DNA from: Verrucomicrobiales bacterium
GTDB taxonomy: Bacteria > Verrucomicrobiota > Verrucomicrobiia > Limisphaerales > JAYPXF01
Direction: 5' to 3'
NCBI GenBank assembly: GCA_002715965.1
Contig: PBAL01000087.1
Coordinates: forward strand, 1-64,000
Length of the DNA stretch: 64,000 bases
Positions 34,001 through 35,832 of the stretch are shown in pieces (position 1 is the first letter of the stretch; each line of letters starts with the position of its first letter). A model generated the notes under the pieces. It made no database searches. It was given only the letters and a program-made list of their open reading frames with translations, and was not told where the DNA came from. Position numbers and translations under genes: made by a program.

Positions 34001-35827
34001 CCCGCAAACAACGTCGCTGTGGAGTCCACCGTGGTCGGTGCGGTTGGAGCGAGTCTCACCATCACCGGATCGACCAACAGCCAGGAACTGGTCGGCAAGA
34101 TCCTGGCGACGAACAACATCGGCATCACCGTTCGGTCGAGCACTTTGACCTCCCACAACCCGGGAACAAATTCCTTCTCGGCAGGATTCTTCCAGGCTGG
34201 TGCGCCTCCTGTTCCATACGGACTCTCTGGCGAGGGTATTGTGCTCAGCAGTGGAAACGTTCTGGATTATGGCGCCGGTCCAAATACCGCCGTGGATTTC
34301 ACCACTGCATTTGGTGTCGCTGCGTCGGCAGTGCAGGAAAATATCCTCGATCCGATCACGGGCAATCAGACGAACAACTTCCAGCATTTCGACGTCACCC
34401 AGTTTGATGTCGTGTTTGATGTCCAGGCCGGATTCGAAATTCTGACCTTCAACCTGGCGTTCGGATCGGATGAGTTTCCGGAGTTTGTCGGCAGCAACTT
34501 TGTCGATGGATTCGCGATCTTCCTCAACGGCGTGAACCAGACGACGGTCAATGGCGGGCCAATCAATATCAACCACACCAACATGTTGCCGATCGAAGGC
34601 ACGGAACTAGACGGCGTACTCGCGCCGGGTGGCGTTTCGTTATTGACGTTTTCCATTCCTGTCACGCCCGGCAGCGTGAACAACACGCTCAGCTTTATTC
34701 TGGCTGATACTTCGGATGCGCGGCTGGATACCACGGTTTACATCGCCTCGCTGGAGGGAATCGCCGCGGAAGCGGATCTGACCTTGTTTGGTGTGGCCAC
34801 ACCTGAGCCTGTCCCGGTTGGTGGGACTGTCACCAATAGCCTGACCTTGAACAACCTCGGGCCGGACAGCGCGACGAATGTCGTGGTGACGAATATTCTG
34901 CCGCTTGGTGCGAATCTGGGTTCTGTGATGATGTCCCAGGGAACTCATACCTTGGTTAATGACACTCTCCTCCTCTCGTTTGGCAACCTGTCGCGGAATC
35001 AATCCGCGATTGCAACCGTCGAGATCCAGCCGACTCTGTTCAATCGATTCACGAACACCTTCGTGGCCAGCGCCGACTCACGCGATGACAACAGCCAGAA
35101 CAACACCCTTGCGTTGGTGACCACTGTGGTCGATCCGGGAAGTCTCCTCAACACGGCACCAATCATGATTGCCGACGCTGCCCCGGCCGTGACTTACCCA
35201 TCCATCATTTCGATCAGTGACGTGGTCGGAACGGTGACCAAGGTAACGGTGACCTTTGACAGCCTGACCCATTCGTTCCCGGCTGATGTCGATGCCCTTC
35301 TCCAAGGTCCGCAGGGGCAATCTGTGGTGTTGATGTCCGATGCGGGCGCTGGGTTCCCAATCCAGAGTGCCGTGGTGAAGTTCGACGATGACGCGGCTGA
35401 TCCACTCCCGCAGATCAGCCAGATCACGAATGGAGTGTATCGGCCAACCGACTTCCTGCCCGCGGAGGTGTTCCCACCGCCCGCGCCCGCTGCGGTCACT
35501 TCGAGTCAACTCTCGGTATTCAATGGCCTCGATCCGAACGGTGATTGGAAACTCTTCCTGGTGGATGACCAGGGCGGGGATGCCGGACAGTTGGAACGTG
35601 GCTGGCGCCTGGCGATCACCGTTGCGGCTCCCCTGCAGATCCATCGAGCGGGACAAAACCTGTCATTGTCGTTGCCGGCCGCAACCACCTATGTCCTCGA
35701 ATCCAGCGACTCGATCAACGGTCCCTGGACAGCGGTGAGCAGTGGAATCACCACACAGGGCGGGACGATGACTGTTACCATCAGCAGTTCGGGATCATTC
35801 AAATTCTACCGGGTGCGCCAGCAGTGA
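10052..35827 (+). CDS. Giant (about 8,590 aa) Calx-beta / delta-60 / P-domain secreted protein
   Basis: One uninterrupted frame of almost 26 kb. The ATG at 10052 is preferred over an in-frame GTG at 10013 because it gives a standard signal peptide: basic region PRVRR, hydrophobic LLLFLLGALLG, cleavage after VYA near residue 31. Modules in order: two PPC-like beta domains of the 'NNNFASAQ...TKEVGEPNH' type (to about 10935); Calx-beta-like domains with a long irregular insert (about 11400-12110); then blocks of delta-60 repeats (7, 7, 7, 14, 7, 7, 7) separated by two to six Calx-beta domains, about 32 in all. The C-terminus has a P-domain (33175-33665), DUF11 (33670-34045), a choice-of-anchor-L domain with 'GSDEFPEFVGSNF' (34055-34770), a second DUF11, a second P-domain (35135-35625) and a tail ending FKFYRVRQQ. 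It is probably exported by Sec and located at the surface or outside the cell; the ligand is unknown. Gene 3 follows with a possible 4-base overlap, suggesting one operon. Confidence 0.93.
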   Translation: MDLENNLTVSPRVRRLLLFLLGALLGVNVYAQPANNNFASAQFLALNSTVTGSNVSATKEVGEPNHAGNLGGASVWYTFFATTNIRVQVTLYATNYSGNALLAAYTGTTLGALTPVASTNTNGCLSIQFDISTGMQYRIAVDGENIGAGAGEAAFQLSFSGAAQNDNFANPHWLFGSSPATNSVSSIAATKEPNEPVHDGVGGGATVWFSWTAQQSTTTTVSVASQDGFDTTNMVLAVYTGDALTSLTPVVSSNELGGVTVEFVAQARTNYMIAVDGAGLGGFAERGTFDISIQSSTAVSAGHFHFARSSILVGELERFVTLAIVRTGGFRGRIEVDWTTADIPGHATSDTIALQTGGNSDYLAASGRVLFDDFETMQTVQVPIGNVLGQSFNSTVWTNQDFNVLITNVQPSTLGITNSQGIFIENPALEPTFSSTPAVVTIWNQLPPVDRFGVPVTGGSIGAVFLERIVAYPVAQIRFTNGDVTDFANNPFANQFGTIPEGNNNIFTNGLAATNNIPFLQNSDPSNFGSVRIWRYGGPRETATTVTYQIRAINPDVDEDDVYLQPGSEIAQAGSDFVVFTGTVTFSAPPIQTNLLTAPDHRDIPLARIIGDRIAEFNEDFVVDLIRVDPAPDPEMPADAWEITGRPNNVRIDDFSGDRMTVVTIKAGGAGESDNTDESAGAADSFHNRDLDNNTLPPFNANPGANNKVNSVSVERGANPRTVLAGDFTAVNTFGRNRIARLDNNGQIDLTFDPGDGVDNFINKVQIYQDFNTNNAAIVQTNKILIAGGFSSFNGVSRNGIARLNTDGTLDTSFDPGAGVDPGNTSARPIEDFVIQPDGKVVVVGAFTSVDNQSFNRVTRLNMDGSVDQTFTGLGVGPNARVYGVDLVLSATTNFVTNIVGTTTNVVPNQIDFVSKIVIAGEFTSVNGVPRNGVAMLEPNGSLDTTTFLNLGSGADNSVYDVLVTQNALFQNTRIVIAGAFSTINFQDRRGIARLLADGTLDSAFDPGSGADDTVFTLAEQTDGRLLLGGIFRSYNTTRRVGLARITTDGKLDTSFMDTAYNQFAGLTRQLSTQPNSACLTIGIEDGGDILIGGSFDRVGSGGSDRDTGGRERVRPRSNIARLLGGDTPGPGNIEFTQSTYSADENGGTAFITLTRRDGSLRGATISLTTTNLSAVAGADYDFATLNPRWGAGLQGLNNQQPNNASYVFMSIIDDTEVEGVETFELRLEIPPDYSPSPLSPVRLIRGEPIPIGLALGVDSAVLEIADNDFAFGEIGFSNATYTAAENEPGGLAVIAVTRVNGSSGNVTVTYSATGPDPTRFTPVSGTLTFGPGQTEQFFTVPIIDNTLVDLPATVNLTLRDPTGGATTAPLTNAILTITDNEPPTGTPAGTVNSGFGGVNGPDGRVLSVVYLTNTHPGQQLDGKWLIGGDFTFIDGVPRSRMALLNLDGSVNTTIFNQISSGFNGAVNTIVVHTNLANNTNLVGRFIVGGEFTSYNGVNRNRILRMNPDGSLDSSFNPGAGADNPVFAAVIQPDDKIVIVGDFTDINGTPRNRIARLLPDGTVDTTFDPGQGADGLIRAVTFDAMTNIYIGGDFTGFNFVPQRGVAKLLPDGTLDTTYIDPQNAVSGTDARVRSLALDSTGRLLVAGDFNSAYGNSNYAKIARFEAGGALDTSFLGSPGADNAVFTVKIDQQQRIIFAGDFTTVNGKNRTRIARLSPQGELDASINFGTGPNGFVAALALEPTTDGVITIGGGFTSVDDIPRNFVAQLVGGENIGSGKIRFASTSFTFVESQVNAVVTVRRDGGLENVVEIDYGELDGTATDGVHYANANSDTTLVFAEAEATKTYTLTLFNDSDINADRVFTNILFNPINRDPVLGPNTDFSLIDNSITNVPVFVVNDDSEINLSFNTYTVNEQTAGSNAVVQVSRTGSSVGTVTVFYDVRDGTNSPALDGLDYRSVSGSVVMTNGQTETTFLVPVIDDTLVEGDETAIITLTNAGPTNITRLGARDEALLTIRDNDFSAGEFHFSQPTYTLLEDVGQATITVVRSNGFSGLVTVQFSTEDVTARGWNGLGSSNAFDYALTAGTLTFADSETVKTFTVGIIDNQVNDAIPTRTLRMLLNNPEGGATVGLGQANLDIQDNELAPFGSFSFGQTNIIVSETSTSASIPILRSGTAATNATVEVEATGGTAQLAVNYAFTTNVVSFANGQSSNVFALIVLPDLQITADRTLFLTLTNASAGTAIGTPATTVLTITEQNPSPGSLQFSSPLFSVVENTAQATVTVLRTNGFTGNISVDFHTLDGTALAGVDYVTNFGTLIFSSGVETQQFTVNLIDNGLQEGEVRFNVVLDNLTNGDAILTPNTVVSIIDDDAAAGSPSPGFQPGTGVDGIVNAVGIDTNALIVVGGSFTNYNGQPATNLMRLTSVGVLDTSFSPELITATTNSSIQALVVYTNDTNHGKVLIGGLFDRIGTNQITNIARLNPDGSVDASFVSSNGANNTVLVMDLQPDGRILIGGRFTRYHDVNRNFIARLNADGILDTAFDPGSGANGPVRAIAQDGTGRIYIGGDFTSVDGVARNRIARLSADGSVDKTFDPGTGANNGVNVVVVSSDRKPVVGGLFTNFNSAPMNRLVRLNENGSTDSTFNPPGGANQFVTALAVQSDGKIIVGGGFTQIGGLERNRFVRLHTNGIVDATYNVGTGVDELITAMVLRNDTDLVIGGAFSVVNGVQRDGVARIVGGENLGVGSVEFNVANFVVDENGTNAVISIVRSGGTSNTVGIAYNTADGSAVAPIHYTTATGVVTFAQGVTRREFNVGIVNNALVDGDRFLNLRLSDPIGGVGLGNPTNATLTIQDDDSVVGFSPVNYAINENDPSRQAIINVSRAGGTLGTATVDYLTLDGTAVAGVNYVAASGTLTFAPGQSNANFIVLIQDNAQVDGNLTVNLVLTNGAGFTQIGASTATLTIVDNEFGPGTISFLTNSFSVIETNSTVAVTVVRTNGAEGLVSVDFFTTTTGSAVLGTNFTPTTTRFSWPNGDVTSRGIEIPIIDNFVTNEARTIDMILTNLAGGAVLGTYPTGTVTIADNDSLLSFVSTNLTVSEAGITANIQVLREGPAIDTVTADYLIAPGTASFGVDFTSSNGSISFGPGESNKTFTLTVLDDVIVEGDETILLTITNPVATPAGSAYLNISNTVMTIVDDDVEFSFSSATYSQAENGGAATLTITRNGVTNGSVLVDFATSNNTALAGVDYVVTTGILVFGPGVPALTFDVPVLDNQLADGNRALNVHLLNVSGPTGARLLAPTNALLTIIDDDLASPSAGTVDVTFGARVGANGPVNDILFLPNDQIMIGGDFTLVNGGAVSRVARLNSDGTLDQQFSPGLGANSNVWKLTPFFTNIAVGGEFSSYNGTNRNGLALISPGGSLDLGFDIGTGFSGPVRALAQRNATSLLAGGSFSNYNGRVVGGLVALNPQGGVDIAFTGTGVNGEVYVIEPLFGTNFVVAGEFTTYSGVTANRIILINSDGTINANFNAGIGADALVRDVAIQQDGKIIMVGNFQTVAGVGRPGIARLNPDGSLDSAFNTGGGPNGPVLAVALRDDGRVLVTGDFTQMDGIPRVRYALLNTDGTLDRTFDPGLGANAFVGAVEITEPSRTNLVFTNISASGFFGTFQATNDYDVGANQGVINLFSSHFGAFANNVRVYYEGVRIHDESFSGSQAVTIPFGPGNSTIIRVVMNEELAGDSWFYSGSIVGTNAVGSQLGERMLIGGDFTSVNGLDRDRLALIQTNGEPDLNFGLGVGGTIVLDIGLNTNRLNPVQLGKSVVVGNFSVVNGANANRIARLNPNGSLDLSFNTGTGANGTINAVYVQPDGELIIGGIFSAFNGEPRGAIARLNANGSVDIAFDTAIGANNSVHAVIGQPDGKILVGGAFTSLNGSTRNFIARLRQDGVIDSTFDSSVGADGSVLAIAVQQNGQIVIGGDFTTYNAVPVARIARLNSDGSLDTSFNVGGAGADQFINDLELDAAGNILLAGAFRSINGQPRAGIARLRPDGTIDTGFEPGIGFNDFVSDIELQPDGKIMAVGGYTQFGSLPHNRLLRLNPDGSSDTSINFGVGANNFVAAVEVQPWDRQILIGGSFTFVGDVPREGVARLNGDANGVSGGEFEFASPVFTATEEATNALVTIIRRGGLTGSASVQVLTTNSLGVPNPATEGPTGDYIGMTNTLVFVSGQISTNIVVSLVDDQIIESDETVLLALRNPIFAGLGPQQTASLVIVDNDSLLEFSVAGYTVNENTSQAVITVNREGGGSGNVAVDYSASAGTALAGIDFDTTTNTLTWLSGDRASKTFNVTIRDDVLIEPNETVQLNLFNPVGAVTLGRSSAVLTIVENDFGPGVITFTSSLYEVTEDGGAATITVIRTNGSTGPVSVRFSTQDSIARAGLDYIATNGFLNFSEGQTSKTFEVLMINDTSPEADEVLILNLTDPSNGATLGLDTAQLLIREDEISNGSIIFSQANYVVGEADGVAQIELARINGSQGAVSVILETVDGTAFEGRDYTRVSGAILFSDRQTNRTINVPILNDVLNEPVELLTLTLSEPTGGGTIGTRTATLTINDDDIYPGAFNFVTNGSWTLRNNFATVNALVNETNVVVGTNGVTNITITVTNRPVFVDNVHYQTKFDIASASSRHHFDDANRGGDVVNGIARGHHNPLGALITVTRVGGADGVATVDFAARPFDPGVPTVPGIGFTNSEVAVDGREFFSTNGTLTFLDGETAKAFQVQTGTDIGVFEGLPPSYFEVILSNSFGASLGQFTNALVRIEPVIPIEEWGFSREVYYVREDIGTAYVYLFGAGGWNLRFVENETSALGSEWLSAGSDHATANVDLNTAAQNGTFNGVQRIAIPIFDDDIPEFNEEITLHTFVQSPNSLANLRDTATLIILDDDTPPGGFARDHNPDYDVRTVPARNPRPGANNIVLATAVQPDNKAIIGGEFTAVNSVDRNRIARLNTDGSLDQTFQPGVGANEFVAAVGTYGTNDTNNAGRIVLAGGFTSYNGNSRNRIARVNTNGVLDVTFDPGDGANAAIRALAIYTNGAFEGKMIIAGDFTTYNGTNAARIARLNADGSLDVTFRAGMGANDTVEAVALQHDGKIVIGGAFTSVNGVARNRIARLDSSGGVDLGFNPSAGADGRIYSIALDDDLSPLEGGVVVTTNLTRSATGGFPEDIQDIQIAVPTNAAPGSVIAGTVTINYNFLVVPDTIRVYLGTNQTPANRLFASGLTNGIATLSVQFGPSTNDIIRVVVNEGDNSANPGTAWLYDATLTAIVSDRPQPAPLGPQLVIVGGEFNNFDLRRRAKIARLAPDGSLDTSFDPGLGFNNTVYALVMDTFSRPIAGGLFTDFNSTKRIGMARLLQNGTLDTSFMDRSLNQFAGLVTLTNGIGPNFVRSMTLQADRDLIIGGKFTMGGGGQLDNANATDPGFLGNDVLSRRPLAIFDRSDKLADPNVFPRADIRIRHNFARVVGGETFDTANPALRWGPGNIEFSQREFQIDEASEPIFITLTRTNGNVGPARVNFETVDPPFGPGAAVLGQDYNLSRVSPFWPLIQVTNNMASVTVKESRGFDGPNNVLRDSTDVFVTVIDDPLVEGNEVVDLVLSVPSSDFRLGGEVIPAGVALGVSRAQLTITDNDFNHGVLGFETNSFVINEDAINATITVIRTNGDAGVVSADYRTLVTGTAEVGVDFTATSGTISFGAGQLTNTFTIPIANDPVVELDESITLELLEPKGGASLGRTSSTLLIIDDDFAFGTLNFANANFVVSENAGSVNVVVNRTGGNQGELSVNVMTSTGTGPNAALPGVEYATVDQKITWANGETGPRTVAIEILDDVGVVDIDKQFTVTMHSETISGVLGAINPATVTVVNDDFYGQLQFSRPRYTFNENGGVATISVIRQLGAAGTVSIEYQTDQSGTATPNMEYIPTSGLLTFQPGETEQSFTVQLLDTTAANGNQTIGLLLFNAVNASRGFPVNALVTVIDDESNNLDAGAFDTIYGSTGANDAIHTMDLQLDNKLLVAGDFTSINGVSRNRLARLNENGFLDPIFDTGDGANDSIRVLEVYKRGPQTGRILMAGFFTQISGTNRPGIARLNQNGSVDLTFDPGSGTDNAIYAMKIQPDDRIMIGGGFSVYNGIRRNFIARMNSDGSLDGTFDPGTGFDGTVFALDVQNDGKVVVGGSFQIINGVGRTNIARLNPDGSLDTTFDPVLGADDTVRSILVQPDGRILIGGSFTNYNGTTVGRVARLNPNGLIDTTFNPGGTGANDVVFTLTTQSDGNILLGGDFTSYNDITKNRFARLTGSGTLDPTINAGTGANNFIADIIVQPDERIILAGGFTRFNEQDRRYLTRVIGGQIFGPGQIEFISGNFTVDERGGVATITIRRIGGTTGAASVNLNVQNGTATTSGIHYGDIEENNTINFAEAETIVTTNITVYDDPVVNEDRFVNLRLNNFVGAAEGRQSEARLTIINDDGQLGFATTRFSVGEESANARISVIREGGLTGAAAVQYLVTTNGTATTNVDFSPVSGVLTFSPGDVEKTFALPIIDDTLLEGDESIGLLLTNFTGEAIPGIKESELIIIDNDFAPGEISFASATYITNEDQGVKDAIIRLVRTNGFTGIVSVEFGTSDGLAVAGDDYFATNGTLTFADGEREKFFVVKIKPDAFTEEPETVNLLISNPTGGASLGIQNSAVLTIINNEILTVGNLVFTLPSYTVTEDAGVATVEVRRIGGTQGTVSVDVFTSRNGTAVPTGAGNGLTEHYTEIPPSMPVRLTWTDSDNAAKPVLITLVDNDLVDAARTVELILTNATGTASINDPRRATLLIDNEDSGPGQLTFSTNLVSIAENEGVATITVLRTNGFTGQISVQWFPGAPEDNARPFNEGIEMNLIRSLHDYTNFGIQTLTFAENETNKTIEVPVIDNQDQDGIRTVTVSLTNAVGTVLDKPITNGTVRITDNENVAGRVDPGFLISGGDGTVNDLAVTAEGSALIGGSFNQFGGQTRQNYAVVETTGLLSPIDAGAILIDTNESGRIQTVTVYTNGANIGRAVLGGLMNTVNGFPTTNLVRLHPNGTVDLSFNTGGGPNNLVSDIFLEASGNIVVGGQFTEFDGTNRNFVARLTFDGTLDPTFDPGVGPNARVRAVVVQPDGRVLIAGDFDNVAGSTPVRSRVARLNTDGSVDTTFVPEIEVTPGQPQSIITSGSVFEMVQQIDGKVILGGLFETATGVRNIIRLNFDGSLDTTFDTGTGPNDFVSSIKVDSDENVLVGGAFTVFDGITRNRLTRLLPTGGNDLTINFGAGADNLVTSIELTRTEDILIGGSFSTFDNVQAGGFCRLVGGQNPGEGVFAYDQPIFFGAENGTEARLVVRRNGGTVGQNSVDYRIIGGSAVANSDYTPVSGTLVFPPGEVLREFTIPLIDDFTVSTNETVIFSLENLVGNGTLDLPALTTLVIQENDAEISFATTGFSANENATNAVVTVIRTGGVTDQASVEFQTTALLNQAIPDLDYTNTSGTVTFQPGQSNVTFTVPVVDDQVIEGIETVQLVLENPLPVNSVKLATPVTATLNIVDNDFGPGVLTFDRFEYTEFEDVPIGVITIIRTNGSSGVASVAFASSNNTAIGGIDYTPVSRTVTFADGEISKTVNIPIINDGVSDGNKIVDLAISDPTGSALLGISNATLRILDTGPLSRSDTFNGGMITINDGVDATPHPSTIDVSGVSGVVTRIAVNVNGLSHQFPEAVNLLLVAPNGETIELMSGAGAGLEVMNANLIFSARATSTLPALALIESGAYLPTVHGTGGTYQAPAPAGPYGNNMNTFASQDPNGTWSLFVNDDNQDSIGGTISSWSIEVVSVPPAGDSDLEVLISDTPDPSQVGGIVSYNLTVLNSGPDDANNVTLFNQVPANTIVTNVFLSQGTVTNLNGLLLADMGIITNGRAATMRIDVVPTRVGTLTNIASAISVESDAVPANNVAVESTVVGAVGASLTITGSTNSQELVGKILATNNIGITVRSSTLTSHNPGTNSFSAGFFQAGAPPVPYGLSGEGIVLSSGNVLDYGAGPNTAVDFTTAFGVAASAVQENILDPITGNQTNNFQHFDVTQFDVVFDVQAGFEILTFNLAFGSDEFPEFVGSNFVDGFAIFLNGVNQTTVNGGPININHTNMLPIEGTELDGVLAPGGVSLLTFSIPVTPGSVNNTLSFILADTSDARLDTTVYIASLEGIAAEADLTLFGVATPEPVPVGGTVTNSLTLNNLGPDSATNVVVTNILPLGANLGSVMMSQGTHTLVNDTLLLSFGNLSRNQSAIATVEIQPTLFNRFTNTFVASADSRDDNSQNNTLALVTTVVDPGSLLNTAPIMIADAAPAVTYPSIISISDVVGTVTKVTVTFDSLTHSFPADVDALLQGPQGQSVVLMSDAGAGFPIQSAVVKFDDDAADPLPQISQITNGVYRPTDFLPAEVFPPPAPAAVTSSQLSVFNGLDPNGDWKLFLVDDQGGDAGQLERGWRLAITVAAPLQIHRAGQNLSLSLPAATTYVLESSDSINGPWTAVSSGITTQGGTMTVTISSSGSFKFYRVRQQ
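12148..13431 (+). repeat. Delta-60 repeat block, 7 repeats (gene 2, block 1)
   Basis: Core strands: VLAGDF, LIAGGF, VVVGAF, VIAGEF, VIAGAF, LLGGIF, LIGGSF. The fourth repeat has an extended loop rich in TNF/TNV before its core strand, and the last has an Arg/Gly-rich loop before 'NIARLLGGD'. Confidence 0.85.
14219..15369 (+). repeat. Delta-60 repeat block, 7 repeats (gene 2, block 2)
   Basis: Core strands: LIGGDF, IVGGEF, VIVGDF, YIGGDF, LVAGDF, IFAGDF, TIGGGF. It opens at 'GTVNSGFGG' and closes at 'QLVGGEN'. Confidence 0.85.
17168..18264 (+). repeat. Delta-60 repeat block, 7 repeats (gene 2, block 3)
   Basis: Core strands: VVGGSF, LIGGLF, LIGGRF, YIGGDF, VVGGLF, IVGGGF, VIGGAF. It closes at 'RIVGGEN', the same terminal motif as block 2. 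Confidence 0.85.
20105..20111 (+). repeat. Poly-G tract (G7) inside gene 2
   Basis: Seven consecutive G within the coding frame (residues NGGA of a delta-60 repeat). A slippage event here would frameshift the remaining 15.7 kb of the gene. Confidence 0.9.
20970..21309 (+). other. Inserted beta domain within a delta-60 repeat (copy 1)
   Basis: About 110 residues interrupt a delta-60 repeat between its 'FVGAVEI' strand and its 'MLIGGDF' core strand. Key motifs are 'NNVRVYYEG', 'IPFGPGNSTIIRVVMNE' and 'WFYSGSI'. The same motif order appears at 25590-26006 and 37612-37950. I do not recognise the family. Confidence 0.65.
23806..23814 (+). repeat. Poly-G tract (G9) inside gene 2
   Basis: Nine consecutive G encode Gly-Gly-Gly in the 'EPTGGGTIG' loop of a Calx-beta domain. 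It is the longest mononucleotide tract I saw in the window. Confidence 0.9.
24841..26562 (+). repeat. Delta-60 repeat block, 7 repeats (gene 2, block 5)
   Basis: Core strands: IIGGEF, VLAGGF, IIAGDF, VIGGAF, IVGGEF, IAGGLF, IIGGKF. The fifth repeat is interrupted by the inserted domain at 25590-26006, and the seventh has an extended loop before 'ARVVGGE'. Confidence 0.85.
25590..26006 (+). other. Inserted beta domain within a delta-60 repeat (copy 2)
   Basis: About 135 residues between the 'IYSIAL' strand and the 'VIVGGEF' core strand. Shared signature: 'GTVTINYNF', 'PDTIRVYLG', 'VQFGPSTNDIIRVVVNEG' and 'TAWLYDATL'. The insertion point within the repeat is the same as in the other two copies. 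Confidence 0.65.
28110..29196 (+). repeat. Delta-60 repeat block, 7 repeats (gene 2, block 6)
   Basis: Core strands: LVAGDF, LMAGFF, MIGGGF, VVGGSF, LIGGSF, LLGGDF, ILAGGF. It opens at 'GAFDTIYGS' and closes at 'RVIGGQ'. Confidence 0.85.
31009..32133 (+). repeat. Delta-60 repeat block, 7 repeats (gene 2, block 7)
   Basis: Core strands: LIGGSF, VLGGLM, VVGGQF, LIAGDF, ILGGLF, LVGGAF, LIGGSF. The second has Met in place of Phe in the core motif. It closes at 'RLVGGQ'. Confidence 0.83.
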
Positions 35828-35832
35828 GAACG

